Assembly: GCF_003967535.1 (NCBI RefSeq)
Contig: NZ_BIFR01000001.1
Coordinates: 1,735,001-1,799,000 of the forward strand
Length of the DNA: 64,000 nt
Direction: 5' to 3'
DNA from: Tengunoibacter tsumagoiensis
GTDB lineage: Bacteria > Chloroflexota > Ktedonobacteria > Ktedonobacterales > Ktedonobacteraceae
Shown: piece after piece, positions 17,151 through 26,332 of the stretch
Layout: each line of letters starts with the position of its first letter
Position numbering within the stretch: position 1 is the stretch's first letter
Notes under the pieces: model-generated
Told to the model about the DNA's origin: nothing
The model's database searches: none
The model's input: the letters and a program-made list of their open reading frames with translations, nothing else
Position numbers and translations under genes: made by a program

Positions 17151-19616
17151 TTGGCACGTTCAAAGGTGCAGGTAGCCTCTGCTTTGCAGAGAGAGGATGA
17201 ATATCTGTTTGGTTGGGACCCAATGCCTGGCATTGTCTCGGTCTGGGCGCAGCGTGATGGGCAGGCCGTTATCTGGCAGCGTATCAATGGGCGGATCGTC
17301 AATCATACTGAACAGTATCGTCCCTGGGTATTAGCAACGTCATTGCGAGATCTGGCTCACCTTGGCGATGCACTCCAGCCAGTGAATGAACGGAAGCCGG
17401 GCAAAGTCCTGGTCCGTTATCATAAGTTGAAGGGCCCTGAGAAGTCTTATAGCTATCTTGTATTCGCGCGCGATCTGCCAACGCTTGAGCAAGCGATCCT
17501 CAACGGGGCCATCACGCGCCTGAAAAAGCCATTGAACAGTCTGATGGAGATTGGCGATGACTATTATCGCGTGGGAGTTGTTGAGCAGTATCTGATGGGG
17601 ACAGGGAGAGTCTATTTTCGAGGTATGAACTATCAAGATCTCCATCGTCTCCAGTTTGATCTTGAGACGACTGCCCTCGACCCTCACCGTGGGCGCATCT
17701 TTATGGTGGCCATTCGCGATAATCAGGGCTTTGAGCTGGTGTTGGATGCTCCTGAGCCCGACGACGAGGCAGTTCTCATTAGCCGACTCTGCTCGATCAT
17801 TCAGGAGCGAGATCCTGATATCATCGAAAATCACAATTTATTTGGTTTTGATCTTCCTTTTCTAGAACATCGTGCCATGGCCCATGGGATCTCGCTGGAG
17901 ATTGGTCGCCGTGGCGGCTCAATGGTGCTGGAGAGCTACCCCGAGACCCTTGCAGTAGGGCCCGATGCTCGTAAGCGGACGCGCTATAGCGTAGCTGGAC
18001 GAGAGCTGATCGATACACTGGACGCTGTCCGCCGTCATGATTATGTCGTTCGTGATATGCCCAGCTATGGTCTCAAAGATGTTGCTCGCTATTTTGGCAT
18101 TGCCTCTCCTGAACGTGTCTATATTGAAGGCGCAGAGATCTTTGAGACCTACCGTAGTCAGCCAGCGCTGGTTCGTCAGTATGCTCTGGATGATGTGACC
18201 GAGGTGGATGGACTCTCTCGTCGTCTATTGGGTGCCCCCTTTGCATTAGCTGGCATGGCGCCTCGCCGCTACGAACGGCTGGCCTCGGCTGGTCCTGCGA
18301 TGGGGATTCTTGAGCCAATTCTGGTGCGGAGCTACCTGCGGGCTGGTGCTGCCCTGCCGTACCAGGCCGCAAAACAGAGCGCAGAAGATGGTCTGCACGA
18401 GGGCGGAGCGGTTCATCTCTTTGCAGAGGGAGTCGCTGAACACGTAGTTAAGGCCGATGTTGCCTCGCTGTATCCATCATTGATGCGTACATTCCAGATT
18501 GGACCTGCCTGTGATCGCCTGGGTGTTCTGCTCAGTATTTTAGGGCGTTTAACCGATCTTCGCCTGACGCATAAAGCAGCGGCTCAGACTATATCTGACC
18601 TTTCAGGCGAGGCCAATCCTCATATTGCAACCCAGGCCGCCATGAAGATCTTAATCAACGCAGCCTATGGCTACATGGGTGCAGGTTCCATGGCGCTCTT
18701 CGCAGATGGGCAGGCCGCAGGTGAAGTCACGCGCCGGGGGCGTACTATCCTCACTCAGGTGCTCGATTCGTTACGCCAGCGCGGTATGGCCTTAATTGAG
18801 GCCGATACTGATGGCGTCTACTTTGCCGTTCCACCAGATTGGACGGTTGAACAGGAGCGCAAGCTGGTCAGTGAGATTGGAGCGCAGCTGCCGGTGGGCA
18901 TACGATTAGAATATGAGGGGCGTTATCGCGCCATGCTCAGCCACGAAGTTAAAAACTATGCCTTACTCACCTACGATGGAGGGCTGATTGTTCATGGCGT
19001 GGCGCTACGCTCCAGTCGAGCCGAGCCCTTTGGCGAACGCTTCTTGCGCAAGGCCTTGAAGTGTGCTCTTCTGGGGGATATCCAGGGGGTTGCAGATGCC
19101 TATCAGGAGACAGTACAGATGTTGCGTCAGCGTCAATTTACGGCCTCCGATCTCGCCACCCGTGTTCGGCTCTCAAAAACGCCAGAGGCCTATCGGCTGA
19201 CACGAGCAACCCATCAGGAACAGGCTTACGAGGCTCTTCTGAATGCTGGCCGAACTCACTGGTATCCGGGGGAGCGCATCCGCTTTTATAAAGCACGTAA
19301 CAAAACAGTCGTCTGGCTGCCTGATGAGACAGAAGAGGCTCCGGTGAGCGATGATTGGCGTGAGCGGGTGCGTACTGGACGCTCATCTCAAACTCCTACC
19401 AATCTGCCACAGCATGCTGAAGTAGCGAAACGCCGTGATTATGATGTCGAGCATTATCTGCATGTGCTGGTGACCTCTTATGCAGCTCGTTTGCGTAAAG
19501 CGTTTGAGCCAGCGGATTTTGAGCAGCTCTTCCGCATTGATGCGCAACCAGGGCTCTTTGACGAACCGATTGAGAATATTCAGCCGCGCTGGATTCGTTG
19601 TTCGCAGGACCTCTAG
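17151..19616 (+). CDS. Family B DNA polymerase with 3'-5' exonuclease domain
   Basis: 821 aa from the TTG at 17151, chosen because GAGGAG (17138-17143) lies 7 nt upstream; a GTG at 17136 would add five residues. Numbering below counts from 17136. Exonuclease motifs: Exo I FDLETT (Asp175, Glu177), Exo II NHNLFGFDLPF, Exo III YALDD (Tyr349, Asp353). Polymerase motifs: A DVASLYPS (Asp441), B with Lys504, Asn508 and Tyr511-Gly512, and C ADTDGVYF (Asp557, Asp559). All catalytic residues are present, so it should be an active proofreading polymerase. E. coli Pol II is a repair polymerase of this family; a main replicase role is unlikely in bacteria. Its only upstream neighbour is array A, so it has no obvious partner gene. 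Confidence 0.93.
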   Translation: MARSKVQVASALQREDEYLFGWDPMPGIVSVWAQRDGQAVIWQRINGRIVNHTEQYRPWVLATSLRDLAHLGDALQPVNERKPGKVLVRYHKLKGPEKSYSYLVFARDLPTLEQAILNGAITRLKKPLNSLMEIGDDYYRVGVVEQYLMGTGRVYFRGMNYQDLHRLQFDLETTALDPHRGRIFMVAIRDNQGFELVLDAPEPDDEAVLISRLCSIIQERDPDIIENHNLFGFDLPFLEHRAMAHGISLEIGRRGGSMVLESYPETLAVGPDARKRTRYSVAGRELIDTLDAVRRHDYVVRDMPSYGLKDVARYFGIASPERVYIEGAEIFETYRSQPALVRQYALDDVTEVDGLSRRLLGAPFALAGMAPRRYERLASAGPAMGILEPILVRSYLRAGAALPYQAAKQSAEDGLHEGGAVHLFAEGVAEHVVKADVASLYPSLMRTFQIGPACDRLGVLLSILGRLTDLRLTHKAAAQTISDLSGEANPHIATQAAMKILINAAYGYMGAGSMALFADGQAAGEVTRRGRTILTQVLDSLRQRGMALIEADTDGVYFAVPPDWTVEQERKLVSEIGAQLPVGIRLEYEGRYRAMLSHEVKNYALLTYDGGLIVHGVALRSSRAEPFGERFLRKALKCALLGDIQGVADAYQETVQMLRQRQFTASDLATRVRLSKTPEAYRLTRATHQEQAYEALLNAGRTHWYPGERIRFYKARNKTVVWLPDETEEAPVSDDWRERVRTGRSSQTPTNLPQHAEVAKRRDYDVEHYLHVLVTSYAARLRKAFEPADFEQLFRIDAQPGLFDEPIENIQPRWIRCSQDL

Positions 19617-19645
19617 CCGCTACATCCTTCTCACCTCAAAGCTTT

Positions 19646-19675
19646 TTGATCCATTTGCACAGGCCGTGCTATAAT
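19646..19675 (+). promoter_or_regulatory. Likely promoter of the men operon
   Basis: TTGATC (19646-19651), an 18-bp spacer and a consensus TATAAT (19670-19675). A start near 19682 gives a leader of about 290 nt before menF. That leader holds a perfect dyad CTTTGAC-GG-GTCAAAG (19799-19814), which could be an operator or a short hairpin. I see no gene in the leader. Confidence 0.6.
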
Positions 19676-19973
19676 ACTACAGGCATTGCTTTTGGCTACC
19701 GGCTCGTTCATCACCATTGCAATCGCCCCGTCAGTCTAGCTCCAACTCTTAGAGATTGCTGCTCTGTGTCTGAAGATGCAACCATGCTACAAATACTTCT
19801 TTGACGGGTCAAAGACCAGTTTCGCATATGATACGGGCAGGCCATATGAAGATATCTATCAAACATACGGCCCTGTCATTGCGGAAAGAAGATGATTTTC
19901 ATTCTTATAGTTCAGATTGGCTTGCATGGTCTCTCATCTTAAAAATCTTATTCAAATGTCTTCATGGTGAGAA

Positions 19974-21461
19974 ATGGATATAACCTTTACTAATGCTGCT
20001 CTTCCGCAGTCGCCAGCGCCTATCTGGCCTGCTGACGCGTGGGAGCAATTACGCTTACAACAGATATTGCAACAGGCCAGCGAACGGGCCAATACCATTC
20101 ATCAGCCAGTGCTTGCTAGCTTCACCCATGCAGTGTGCCCCTGTGATCCGCTCCAGTATTTTCAGGCCTTTCATACTTTACACCTGGGTGAATGTTTCTA
20201 TTGGGAACGGCCTTCTGAGCAACGAGCACTGGTCGGTGTGGGCGCAACGGCAACCATTCAGACGACTGGCCAATCCTGTGTGCAGGAAGCGGCTGAAATC
20301 TGGCGTCAACTCCAGGCCCAGGCTATTCTGGGTCAGGGAAGCGCAGCTATCCCAGATCGGACCAGTGGGCCATTGCTCTTTGGTGGTTTCACATTTGACC
20401 CACTCACTCCAACCACTGAGCTCTGGCAGGCCTTTCCCGATGGTCTCTTACTTCTGCCCTATCTGCTGTTCCATTGTGATGAGACCTGCGCAGCTCTGAC
20501 GATCAACTTGCAGGTAGCCCCCGACGCTGATATCGCTTCTCTCACCGCCGAGATCAGCGCTCACCTGCATACTTTGGAACAGGCTCTTGCCAGGACGTTA
20601 CCGCAAGAGACTGATCGCTTGCCTGCTCCCTCGCTTCAGATCGAGGATCTCTTATCTGCTGACCTGTGGATGGAACAGGTCGCTGCTACTGTGAAGCGGA
20701 TCAAGCAGGGGGCATTTGCAAAAGCGGTGCTGGCTCGTGCTGTTCGTGTGACCAATCCCAGGCAGGATTTTGATGTGATACAGACGCTGAAGCGGTTGCG
20801 CGAGAGCTATCCCGTTGCCTATGTGTTTGCTATTCAGCGACAAGAGCAGTACTTTGTAGGGGCAACCCCAGAACGGCTGGTCTGTGGGGCTGATGGGCAG
20901 ATTCAGACGATGGCCCTGGCTGGATCTGCTCCGCGTGGCAAGACAGAAGAGGAAGATCGTCAGTTGGGCGAGGAGCTTCTGCATAGCCAGAAGAATCAAG
21001 GCGAGCATCATGTGGTCGTCTCAACGATTCAGAATGCGCTGGCAGCTCTCTGTTCGCGTGTCTGGGTTGGAGATGCGCCACATCTGTTAAAATTGAAGAA
21101 CATTCAACATTTACAAACACCGATCACTGGCGATATGCTGCCAGGACATAGTATTCTGGAAGCGATCGAGGATCTTCATCCAACCCCAGCTGTTGGTGGC
21201 TCGCCTCGCCAGCCAGCCTTAGAGGCTATTCGTGAACTGGAACAGTTGGACCGTGGCTGGTATGCTGCGCCGATTGGTTGGATCGGGCATACGGGCAATG
21301 GTGAGTTTGCGGTTGCCCTGCGTTCAGGACTCCTTCATGGTCATCAGGCCACCCTCTTTGCTGGTTGTGGTATTGTGGCTGATTCTGATCCTGAGAGCGA
21401 ATATGCTGAGTCCTGTCTAAAACTACAAGTGATGCTGCGTGGTCTGAGCGGAGAGGAATAA
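19974..21461 (+). CDS. menF: Isochorismate synthase (menaquinone biosynthesis)
   Basis: 495 aa. It converts chorismate to isochorismate, the committed step to menaquinone. The C-terminal chorismate-binding domain (about 225-490) has FAKAVLARAV, FVGATPERLV, ALAGSAPRGKTEEED, the NQGEHHVVV region, HLQTPITGDM, LHPTPAVGGSPRQ and the C-terminal metal/substrate motif ending AGCGIVADSDPESEY. An isochorismate rather than salicylate or anthranilate product is inferred from its position first in a menF-D-H-B-C-E operon. GGTGAGA precedes the ATG. Confidence 0.94.
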   Translation: MDITFTNAALPQSPAPIWPADAWEQLRLQQILQQASERANTIHQPVLASFTHAVCPCDPLQYFQAFHTLHLGECFYWERPSEQRALVGVGATATIQTTGQSCVQEAAEIWRQLQAQAILGQGSAAIPDRTSGPLLFGGFTFDPLTPTTELWQAFPDGLLLLPYLLFHCDETCAALTINLQVAPDADIASLTAEISAHLHTLEQALARTLPQETDRLPAPSLQIEDLLSADLWMEQVAATVKRIKQGAFAKAVLARAVRVTNPRQDFDVIQTLKRLRESYPVAYVFAIQRQEQYFVGATPERLVCGADGQIQTMALAGSAPRGKTEEEDRQLGEELLHSQKNQGEHHVVVSTIQNALAALCSRVWVGDAPHLLKLKNIQHLQTPITGDMLPGHSILEAIEDLHPTPAVGGSPRQPALEAIRELEQLDRGWYAAPIGWIGHTGNGEFAVALRSGLLHGHQATLFAGCGIVADSDPESEYAESCLKLQVMLRGLSGEE

Positions 21462-21468
21462 AGAGAAG

Positions 21469-23277
21469 ATGTCCCAGATGGCAATTACCGACGGCAATCC
21501 CGCCAATCCTACCTATGTGTATGTTGCTGCATTTGTGGATGAGTTGCAGCGAGCCGGTCTGCATCATGTTGTGATCTGTCCAGGCTCTCGTTCAACGCCG
21601 CTGGCGCTTGTGCTGGCTGAACAGCCTGCTATTCGCGTCTGGATGCATGTCGATGAACGCTCCGCAGCTTTTTTTGCGCTAGGGATGGCTAAACGGCTCC
21701 AACAGCCTGTTGCGCTGCTCTGTACGTCGGGGACTGCCGCTGCAAATTTCTTTCCTGCCATCGCAGAAGCACATCTGACACATATCCCTTTGCTGGTGCT
21801 GACTGCTGATCGACCACATGAGCTACGTGATTGTGGTGCTCCACAGGCGATTGACCAGAACCGGCTTTATGGCACCCATGTGAAATGGTTTGCTGAGGTG
21901 GCTCTTCCGGAAGCTTCCAATCCGGCACTTCGCTATATTCGGACGCTTGCAAATCGTTCGGTTGCATTGACGACGGCTGTACCTGCAGGTCCTGTGCATC
22001 TTAATTTCCCTTTTCGTGAGCCCCTCACGCCCAATCCTCAGGCTGATCAACCTCTGCTAGCTTCTTCACTGCGCGATCCACTCGCCTGGGGGGGCCGTTC
22101 AGAGAATGCTCCCTATATTGCTGTCTCTGATGCTCCCCTAGGCTCAGTTTCGGCTGAGACTATTGCGCGGTTAGCAGACCAGATGCAAAGCTCTCAAAGA
22201 GGTTTGATTGTTGTTGGCCCGATTGTGCAACCCGAGCTTACGCAGCCCTTGCTTCAGCTTGCGGCTCGCCTCGGCTATCCGCTTCTGGCCGATCCATTGT
22301 CGCAGCTACGCTCAGGGACACCTGAGCAGAGCCCCATTATCGCAAGCTATGATGCTTTTCTACGTCTGGATTCTTTTACAGATACCCATGAGCCTGAGCT
22401 GGTTCTCCGCTTTGGAGCAATGCCCGTTGCCAAGCCCTTACTGCTCTATCTGAAAAAGTATGCTCATTGTCCACAGATTGTGGTGGATGGGCAATCTGGC
22501 TGGGAAGAACCAACGCAACTGGCTGAAGAGATGCTGCATACTGATCCCGCCAGTTTCTGTCGGGAGCTCCTGCAAACGCTTGGCGATCAACCAGTGGTCA
22601 ATCGCTGGCTCCAGAGCTGGCTGAAGATTGAGCAGGTGACGCGTCAGACGCTCCATCGGGTGATTGAGGATTTTACCCCGCTCTTTGAGGGCCGCGTCTT
22701 TCGTGAACTGGCCTCGCTCTTACCAGAGGGCGCAACGCTTTTTGCTGGTAATAGTATGCCTGTGCGCGATCTCGATACATTTTTCTGGAATGTGGCTCAT
22801 CCTGTACGCGTTCTGGGCAATCGTGGTGCCAATGGTATTGATGGAGTTGTCTCGAGTGCTCTTGGAGTCAGTTCTGCTCAAAAAGAGCCAACAGTCCTGG
22901 TGATTGGTGATCTCTCTTTCTTCCACGATCTCAACGGACTCTTAGCCGCTCGCCTGCATCAGCTTCATCTGATTATCGTCCTGATCAATAATGATGGTGG
23001 CGGAATCTTTTCCTTCTTGCCGCAAGCAGAGCATCCCGAACATTTTGAGCAATTGTTTGGCACACCCACTGGCCTCGATTTTGCACCTGTTGTACAGATG
23101 TATGGTGGCCGTTTTCAACGCATTACCGATTGGAGCTCTTTCCGCCACAGCTTTCGTACTGCGCTTCAGGAGCAGGGGCTGCAAGTTTTGGAGCTACAGA
23201 CCGATCGTGCCAGCAATGTGAGTTTGCATCGTCAGCTCTGGCGAGCACTAGAATCGGAGCTGCAACAGGAGAGCTAA
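21469..23277 (+). CDS. menD: SEPHCHC synthase (ThDP enzyme MenD)
   Basis: 602 aa. It joins 2-oxoglutarate-derived succinic semialdehyde to isochorismate, giving SEPHCHC. The N-terminal pyrimidine-binding domain shows HHVVICPGSRSTPLALVLAE and the DERSAAFFALG region with the ThDP-activating Glu; the C-terminal pyrophosphate domain shows GDLSFFHDLNGL and the ThDP/metal motif NNDGGGIFSFLPQ. Its start is 7 bp after the menF stop, which indicates translational coupling. Confidence 0.96.
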   Translation: MSQMAITDGNPANPTYVYVAAFVDELQRAGLHHVVICPGSRSTPLALVLAEQPAIRVWMHVDERSAAFFALGMAKRLQQPVALLCTSGTAAANFFPAIAEAHLTHIPLLVLTADRPHELRDCGAPQAIDQNRLYGTHVKWFAEVALPEASNPALRYIRTLANRSVALTTAVPAGPVHLNFPFREPLTPNPQADQPLLASSLRDPLAWGGRSENAPYIAVSDAPLGSVSAETIARLADQMQSSQRGLIVVGPIVQPELTQPLLQLAARLGYPLLADPLSQLRSGTPEQSPIIASYDAFLRLDSFTDTHEPELVLRFGAMPVAKPLLLYLKKYAHCPQIVVDGQSGWEEPTQLAEEMLHTDPASFCRELLQTLGDQPVVNRWLQSWLKIEQVTRQTLHRVIEDFTPLFEGRVFRELASLLPEGATLFAGNSMPVRDLDTFFWNVAHPVRVLGNRGANGIDGVVSSALGVSSAQKEPTVLVIGDLSFFHDLNGLLAARLHQLHLIIVLINNDGGGIFSFLPQAEHPEHFEQLFGTPTGLDFAPVVQMYGGRFQRITDWSSFRHSFRTALQEQGLQVLELQTDRASNVSLHRQLWRALESELQQES

Positions 23278-23281
23278 AAAC

Positions 23282-24133
23282 GTGAAGCTAACTGAACCAC
23301 AGCACGAATTGCTATCAATAAATGGAACTGAGCTGAGCGTTCTTCAGCAAGCGAGCATAGGGACAGAGCGAGGAACAATCGTCCTGCTCCATGGCTTTAC
23401 AGGTAGCGCCAACAACTGGCTGCCTTTTTTCTCGCCACTGATGCAGTCTGGTCTGCGGGTTATTGCTCTGGATATGTTGGGACATGGCCGATCTTCTGCC
23501 CCGGACGATCCTGAGCGCTATCAAATGCATCATGTGCGGACGGACGTGCTCCTGGCTTTGCAACAGCTCGGTGTTCAGGCGGGAACAGCAATCCTGCTGG
23601 GCTATTCGATGGGAGGGCGTATCGCATTGGGATGTGCATTGTCGGGATACTTTCGCGCTCTGATTCTTGAAAGCGCCTCCCCTGGCTTGTCCACCGCAGT
23701 CGAGCGAGAGGAGCGTCGAGCGAGCGATGAAGCGCTTGCCGGACGGATAGAAAAAGATGGAGTTGCTCGCTTTGTTGAGGATTGGGAGCGGCTTCCTCTC
23801 TTTGCCACGCAGCAGCACCTTTCACCAGCTATTAGAGAGAGGCTTCATGCGCAGCGGATGCAAAATCGTGCTGTCGGGCTTGCCAATAGTCTGCGCGGCA
23901 TTGGCACAGGAGCACAACCAGCCCTCCATATGGAGCTAGCAACGCTCGATCTTCCAGTACTCCTGTTAGCAGGAGCTCTGGATCAGAAGTTCTGCGGCAT
24001 TGCTCGTCAGATGGCACAAAGCCTGCCGCATGCACAGTTACAGATCATCCCAGAGGCTGGTCATACGATTCATCTCGAGCAGCCAGCAGCGTTTCTTATC
24101 CATGTGCAGGCGTTCTGTCAATCAGTGCTATGA
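23282..24133 (+). CDS. menH: SHCHC synthase, alpha/beta hydrolase (MenH)
   Basis: 283 aa from GTG at 23282, 4 bp after the menD stop, with GGAGAG upstream. It eliminates pyruvate from SEPHCHC to give SHCHC. Alpha/beta-hydrolase hallmarks: oxyanion-hole LLHGFTGSANNW, nucleophile elbow LLGYSMGGR (catalytic Ser), Asp near LLLAGALDQKF and catalytic His in EAGHTIHLEQP. The SESPGL-like stretch (ESASPGLSTAVEREERR) after strand 6 is typical of MenH. Confidence 0.94.
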   Translation: MKLTEPQHELLSINGTELSVLQQASIGTERGTIVLLHGFTGSANNWLPFFSPLMQSGLRVIALDMLGHGRSSAPDDPERYQMHHVRTDVLLALQQLGVQAGTAILLGYSMGGRIALGCALSGYFRALILESASPGLSTAVEREERRASDEALAGRIEKDGVARFVEDWERLPLFATQQHLSPAIRERLHAQRMQNRAVGLANSLRGIGTGAQPALHMELATLDLPVLLLAGALDQKFCGIARQMAQSLPHAQLQIIPEAGHTIHLEQPAAFLIHVQAFCQSVL

Positions 24134-24249
24134 TAGAACCAGCACATGTCTGCCGACGGCAGAGATGAAATGCAGATACATGTCTTGTCTTGTCTTGTGA
24201 TATTTGCGCTTCATACCAAATGAGCGCTATTGTATAAGGAGCACAGCTA

Positions 24250-25068
24250 ATGTCAGTAGCATGGCAACAAGTAAAAGAGTATACCGATATTATTTTTGAG
24301 AAGTACGAAGGCATGGCCAAGATTACGATCAATCGGCCAGAGGTACGTAATGCTTTTCGCCCGCAGACAGTGGACGAGCTTATTGAGGCCTTTAACCTCT
24401 GTCGCGATGATCAAGAGGTTGGTGTGATTATTCTCACTGGTCAGGGAGAGCTGGCCTTCTGTTCTGGAGGAGATCAGCGGGTGCGTGGAGAAGGTGGCTA
24501 CGTTGGTACTGATGGGGTGCCGCGTCTTAACGTACTTGAGCTACAGAAGATCATTAAATATATTCCGAAACCTGTGATTGCGATGGTCGCTGGTTATGCT
24601 ATCGGTGGTGGGCATGTGCTTCACCTGCTCTGTGATCTCTCGATTGCCGCAGACAATGCACGCTTTGGTCAGACAGGCCCACGCGTTGGAAGCTTTGATG
24701 CAGGCTGGGGTGCAACCTATCTTGCTCGCGTTGTTGGTCATAAGAAAGCCCGCGAGATCTGGTATCTCTGCCGCCAGTATGATGCTCAGGAAGCCTTAGA
24801 TATGGGGCTGGTCAATAAAGTTGTGCCGCTGGCACAGTTGGAAGAAGAGACCATTCAATGGGCACAAGAGATCCTGGAGAAAAGCCCCATTGCCCTTCGT
24901 TTTCTCAAGGCCGCCTTTAATGCCGATACCGATGGTCTGGCTGGTATTCAGGCACTGGCTGGCGACGCCACTATGCTCTATTACATGACCGAAGAGGGGA
25001 AAGAGGGCAAGAACGCCTTCCTCGAGAAGCGCAAACCAGATTTCTCAAAATTCCCTCGCCTCCCCTAA
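24250..25068 (+). CDS. menB: 1,4-dihydroxy-2-naphthoyl-CoA synthase (MenB)
   Basis: 272 aa, a crotonase-fold enzyme that cyclises o-succinylbenzoyl-CoA to DHNA-CoA. It starts [20 protein letters not shown], followed by [17 protein letters not shown], the oxyanion region [26 protein letters not shown] with the Asp typical of MenB, and ends [13 protein letters not shown], a characteristic tail. AAGGAG precedes the ATG. The 116-bp gap after menH contains no other feature I can support. Confidence 0.97.
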   Translation: MSVAWQQVKEYTDIIFEKYEGMAKITINRPEVRNAFRPQTVDELIEAFNLCRDDQEVGVIILTGQGELAFCSGGDQRVRGEGGYVGTDGVPRLNVLELQKIIKYIPKPVIAMVAGYAIGGGHVLHLLCDLSIAADNARFGQTGPRVGSFDAGWGATYLARVVGHKKAREIWYLCRQYDAQEALDMGLVNKVVPLAQLEEETIQWAQEILEKSPIALRFLKAAFNADTDGLAGIQALAGDATMLYYMTEEGKEGKNAFLEKRKPDFSKFPRLP

Positions 25069-25208
25069 GCGCTGTGGCAGAAGAGCCCAGCCAGGGTTGC
25101 CAGGATAGCTGTTGATAGGTATCAGAACAAAGAGACCATTTTGAGTCAAGCAAGCTATCCTGGTTCATTTATTCAGGCATATTGGAACTTGCTGTGGAGG
25201 ATGCGCGA

Positions 25209-26324
25209 TTGAATAGAGAGACATCGTCTGGTGATGCAGCTACTAGGATCTCCCAGCTTCAATGCTGGCCCTATCAGATACCTGTTCCAACCGGTTTTCG
25301 TACAGCGCATGGCTCCTTGTTTGGACGTACAGGGGCTATTATTGAGCTACAGACTGCTGCAGGGCAGACGGGACTTGGTGAGATTGCGCCTCTGCCGGGT
25401 TTTCGTGGTGAGAACCTGGATGAGGCTCTTCAGCCCTTGCCTCAGTTTCTCGAACAGATGAAAGGATGCTCGCTACAGGAGGCATTACATCTGCTGTATC
25501 AGACGCCATTATCTGGTTCGACCCTGTTCGGGCTGGAAGTGGCGCTTCTGGACGCATCAGCGCATGTGCAACAGCGTTCGCTCAGTAGTCTATTAGGCGC
25601 GGAGCCACGATCCTCTGTTGCGGTTAACACCGTCATTGGAGCTCAGAGCCTTGAAGAGACGGTTCAGCAAGCGCAGATGGCCGTTGAGGCAGGCTTTCAG
25701 TGCCTAAAATTAAAGGTTGGTCATGAGCCAAAGATAGATCTTAAGCGTATTGCTGCGGTAAGGGCAGCGATTGGATCTGAAATTAAACTTCGGTTAGATG
25801 CAAATGAAGCCTGGGATATCGCTCATACACAATCCTTTCTTATGGCCTGCGCCCGCTATGATATTCAGTATATCGAGCAGCCAATCAAAGCCGAGGATCT
25901 TGCAGGAATGAGAGCGCTGCGGCTCTCTGTTCCTATCCCGATCGCTGCTGATGAAGCGGTCTCAGATCTTGCCAGTGCCCATCGTGTCCTGTCGATGCAG
26001 GCGGCTGATATCCTGATCATTAAGCCACAACTGGCGGGTGGAATTCGCAGTAGTCAACAGATCATTCAAGAGGCCAGTGCTCGCGGCGTACAATGTGTGA
26101 TTACCAGCAGTATTGAGAGTGGGATTGGAATTATGGCCGCCCTCCATCTTGCAGCCGCCACGCCGCAGATAACGCTGGAATGTGGTCTCGCAACGCTCAA
26201 TCTTCTGGCTGATGATCTTATCGTTGAGACACCAGTTATTTCAGGCGGCAACTTTTTCGTTCCAGATGCAGCGGGCCTGGGGGTTACCCTGGATCGCGTT
26301 GCTCTACAGAAGTATTACAGATGA
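25209..26324 (+). CDS. menC: o-Succinylbenzoate synthase (MenC)
   Basis: 371 aa from the TTG at 25209, chosen because GGAGG (25196-25200) lies 8 nt upstream; a TTG at 25182 would add nine residues without a ribosome site. It dehydrates SHCHC to OSB. Enolase-superfamily residues are visible: KLKVG on the second strand, metal ligands in LDANEAW, IEQP and ADEAV, and the IIKPQLAGGI Lys. Dipeptide epimerases share the fold, but the operon fixes the call. Its stop overlaps the first possible menE ATG. Confidence 0.93.
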   Translation: MNRETSSGDAATRISQLQCWPYQIPVPTGFRTAHGSLFGRTGAIIELQTAAGQTGLGEIAPLPGFRGENLDEALQPLPQFLEQMKGCSLQEALHLLYQTPLSGSTLFGLEVALLDASAHVQQRSLSSLLGAEPRSSVAVNTVIGAQSLEETVQQAQMAVEAGFQCLKLKVGHEPKIDLKRIAAVRAAIGSEIKLRLDANEAWDIAHTQSFLMACARYDIQYIEQPIKAEDLAGMRALRLSVPIPIAADEAVSDLASAHRVLSMQAADILIIKPQLAGGIRSSQQIIQEASARGVQCVITSSIESGIGIMAALHLAAATPQITLECGLATLNLLADDLIVETPVISGGNFFVPDAAGLGVTLDRVALQKYYR

Positions 26325-26332
26325 GAGATGCC

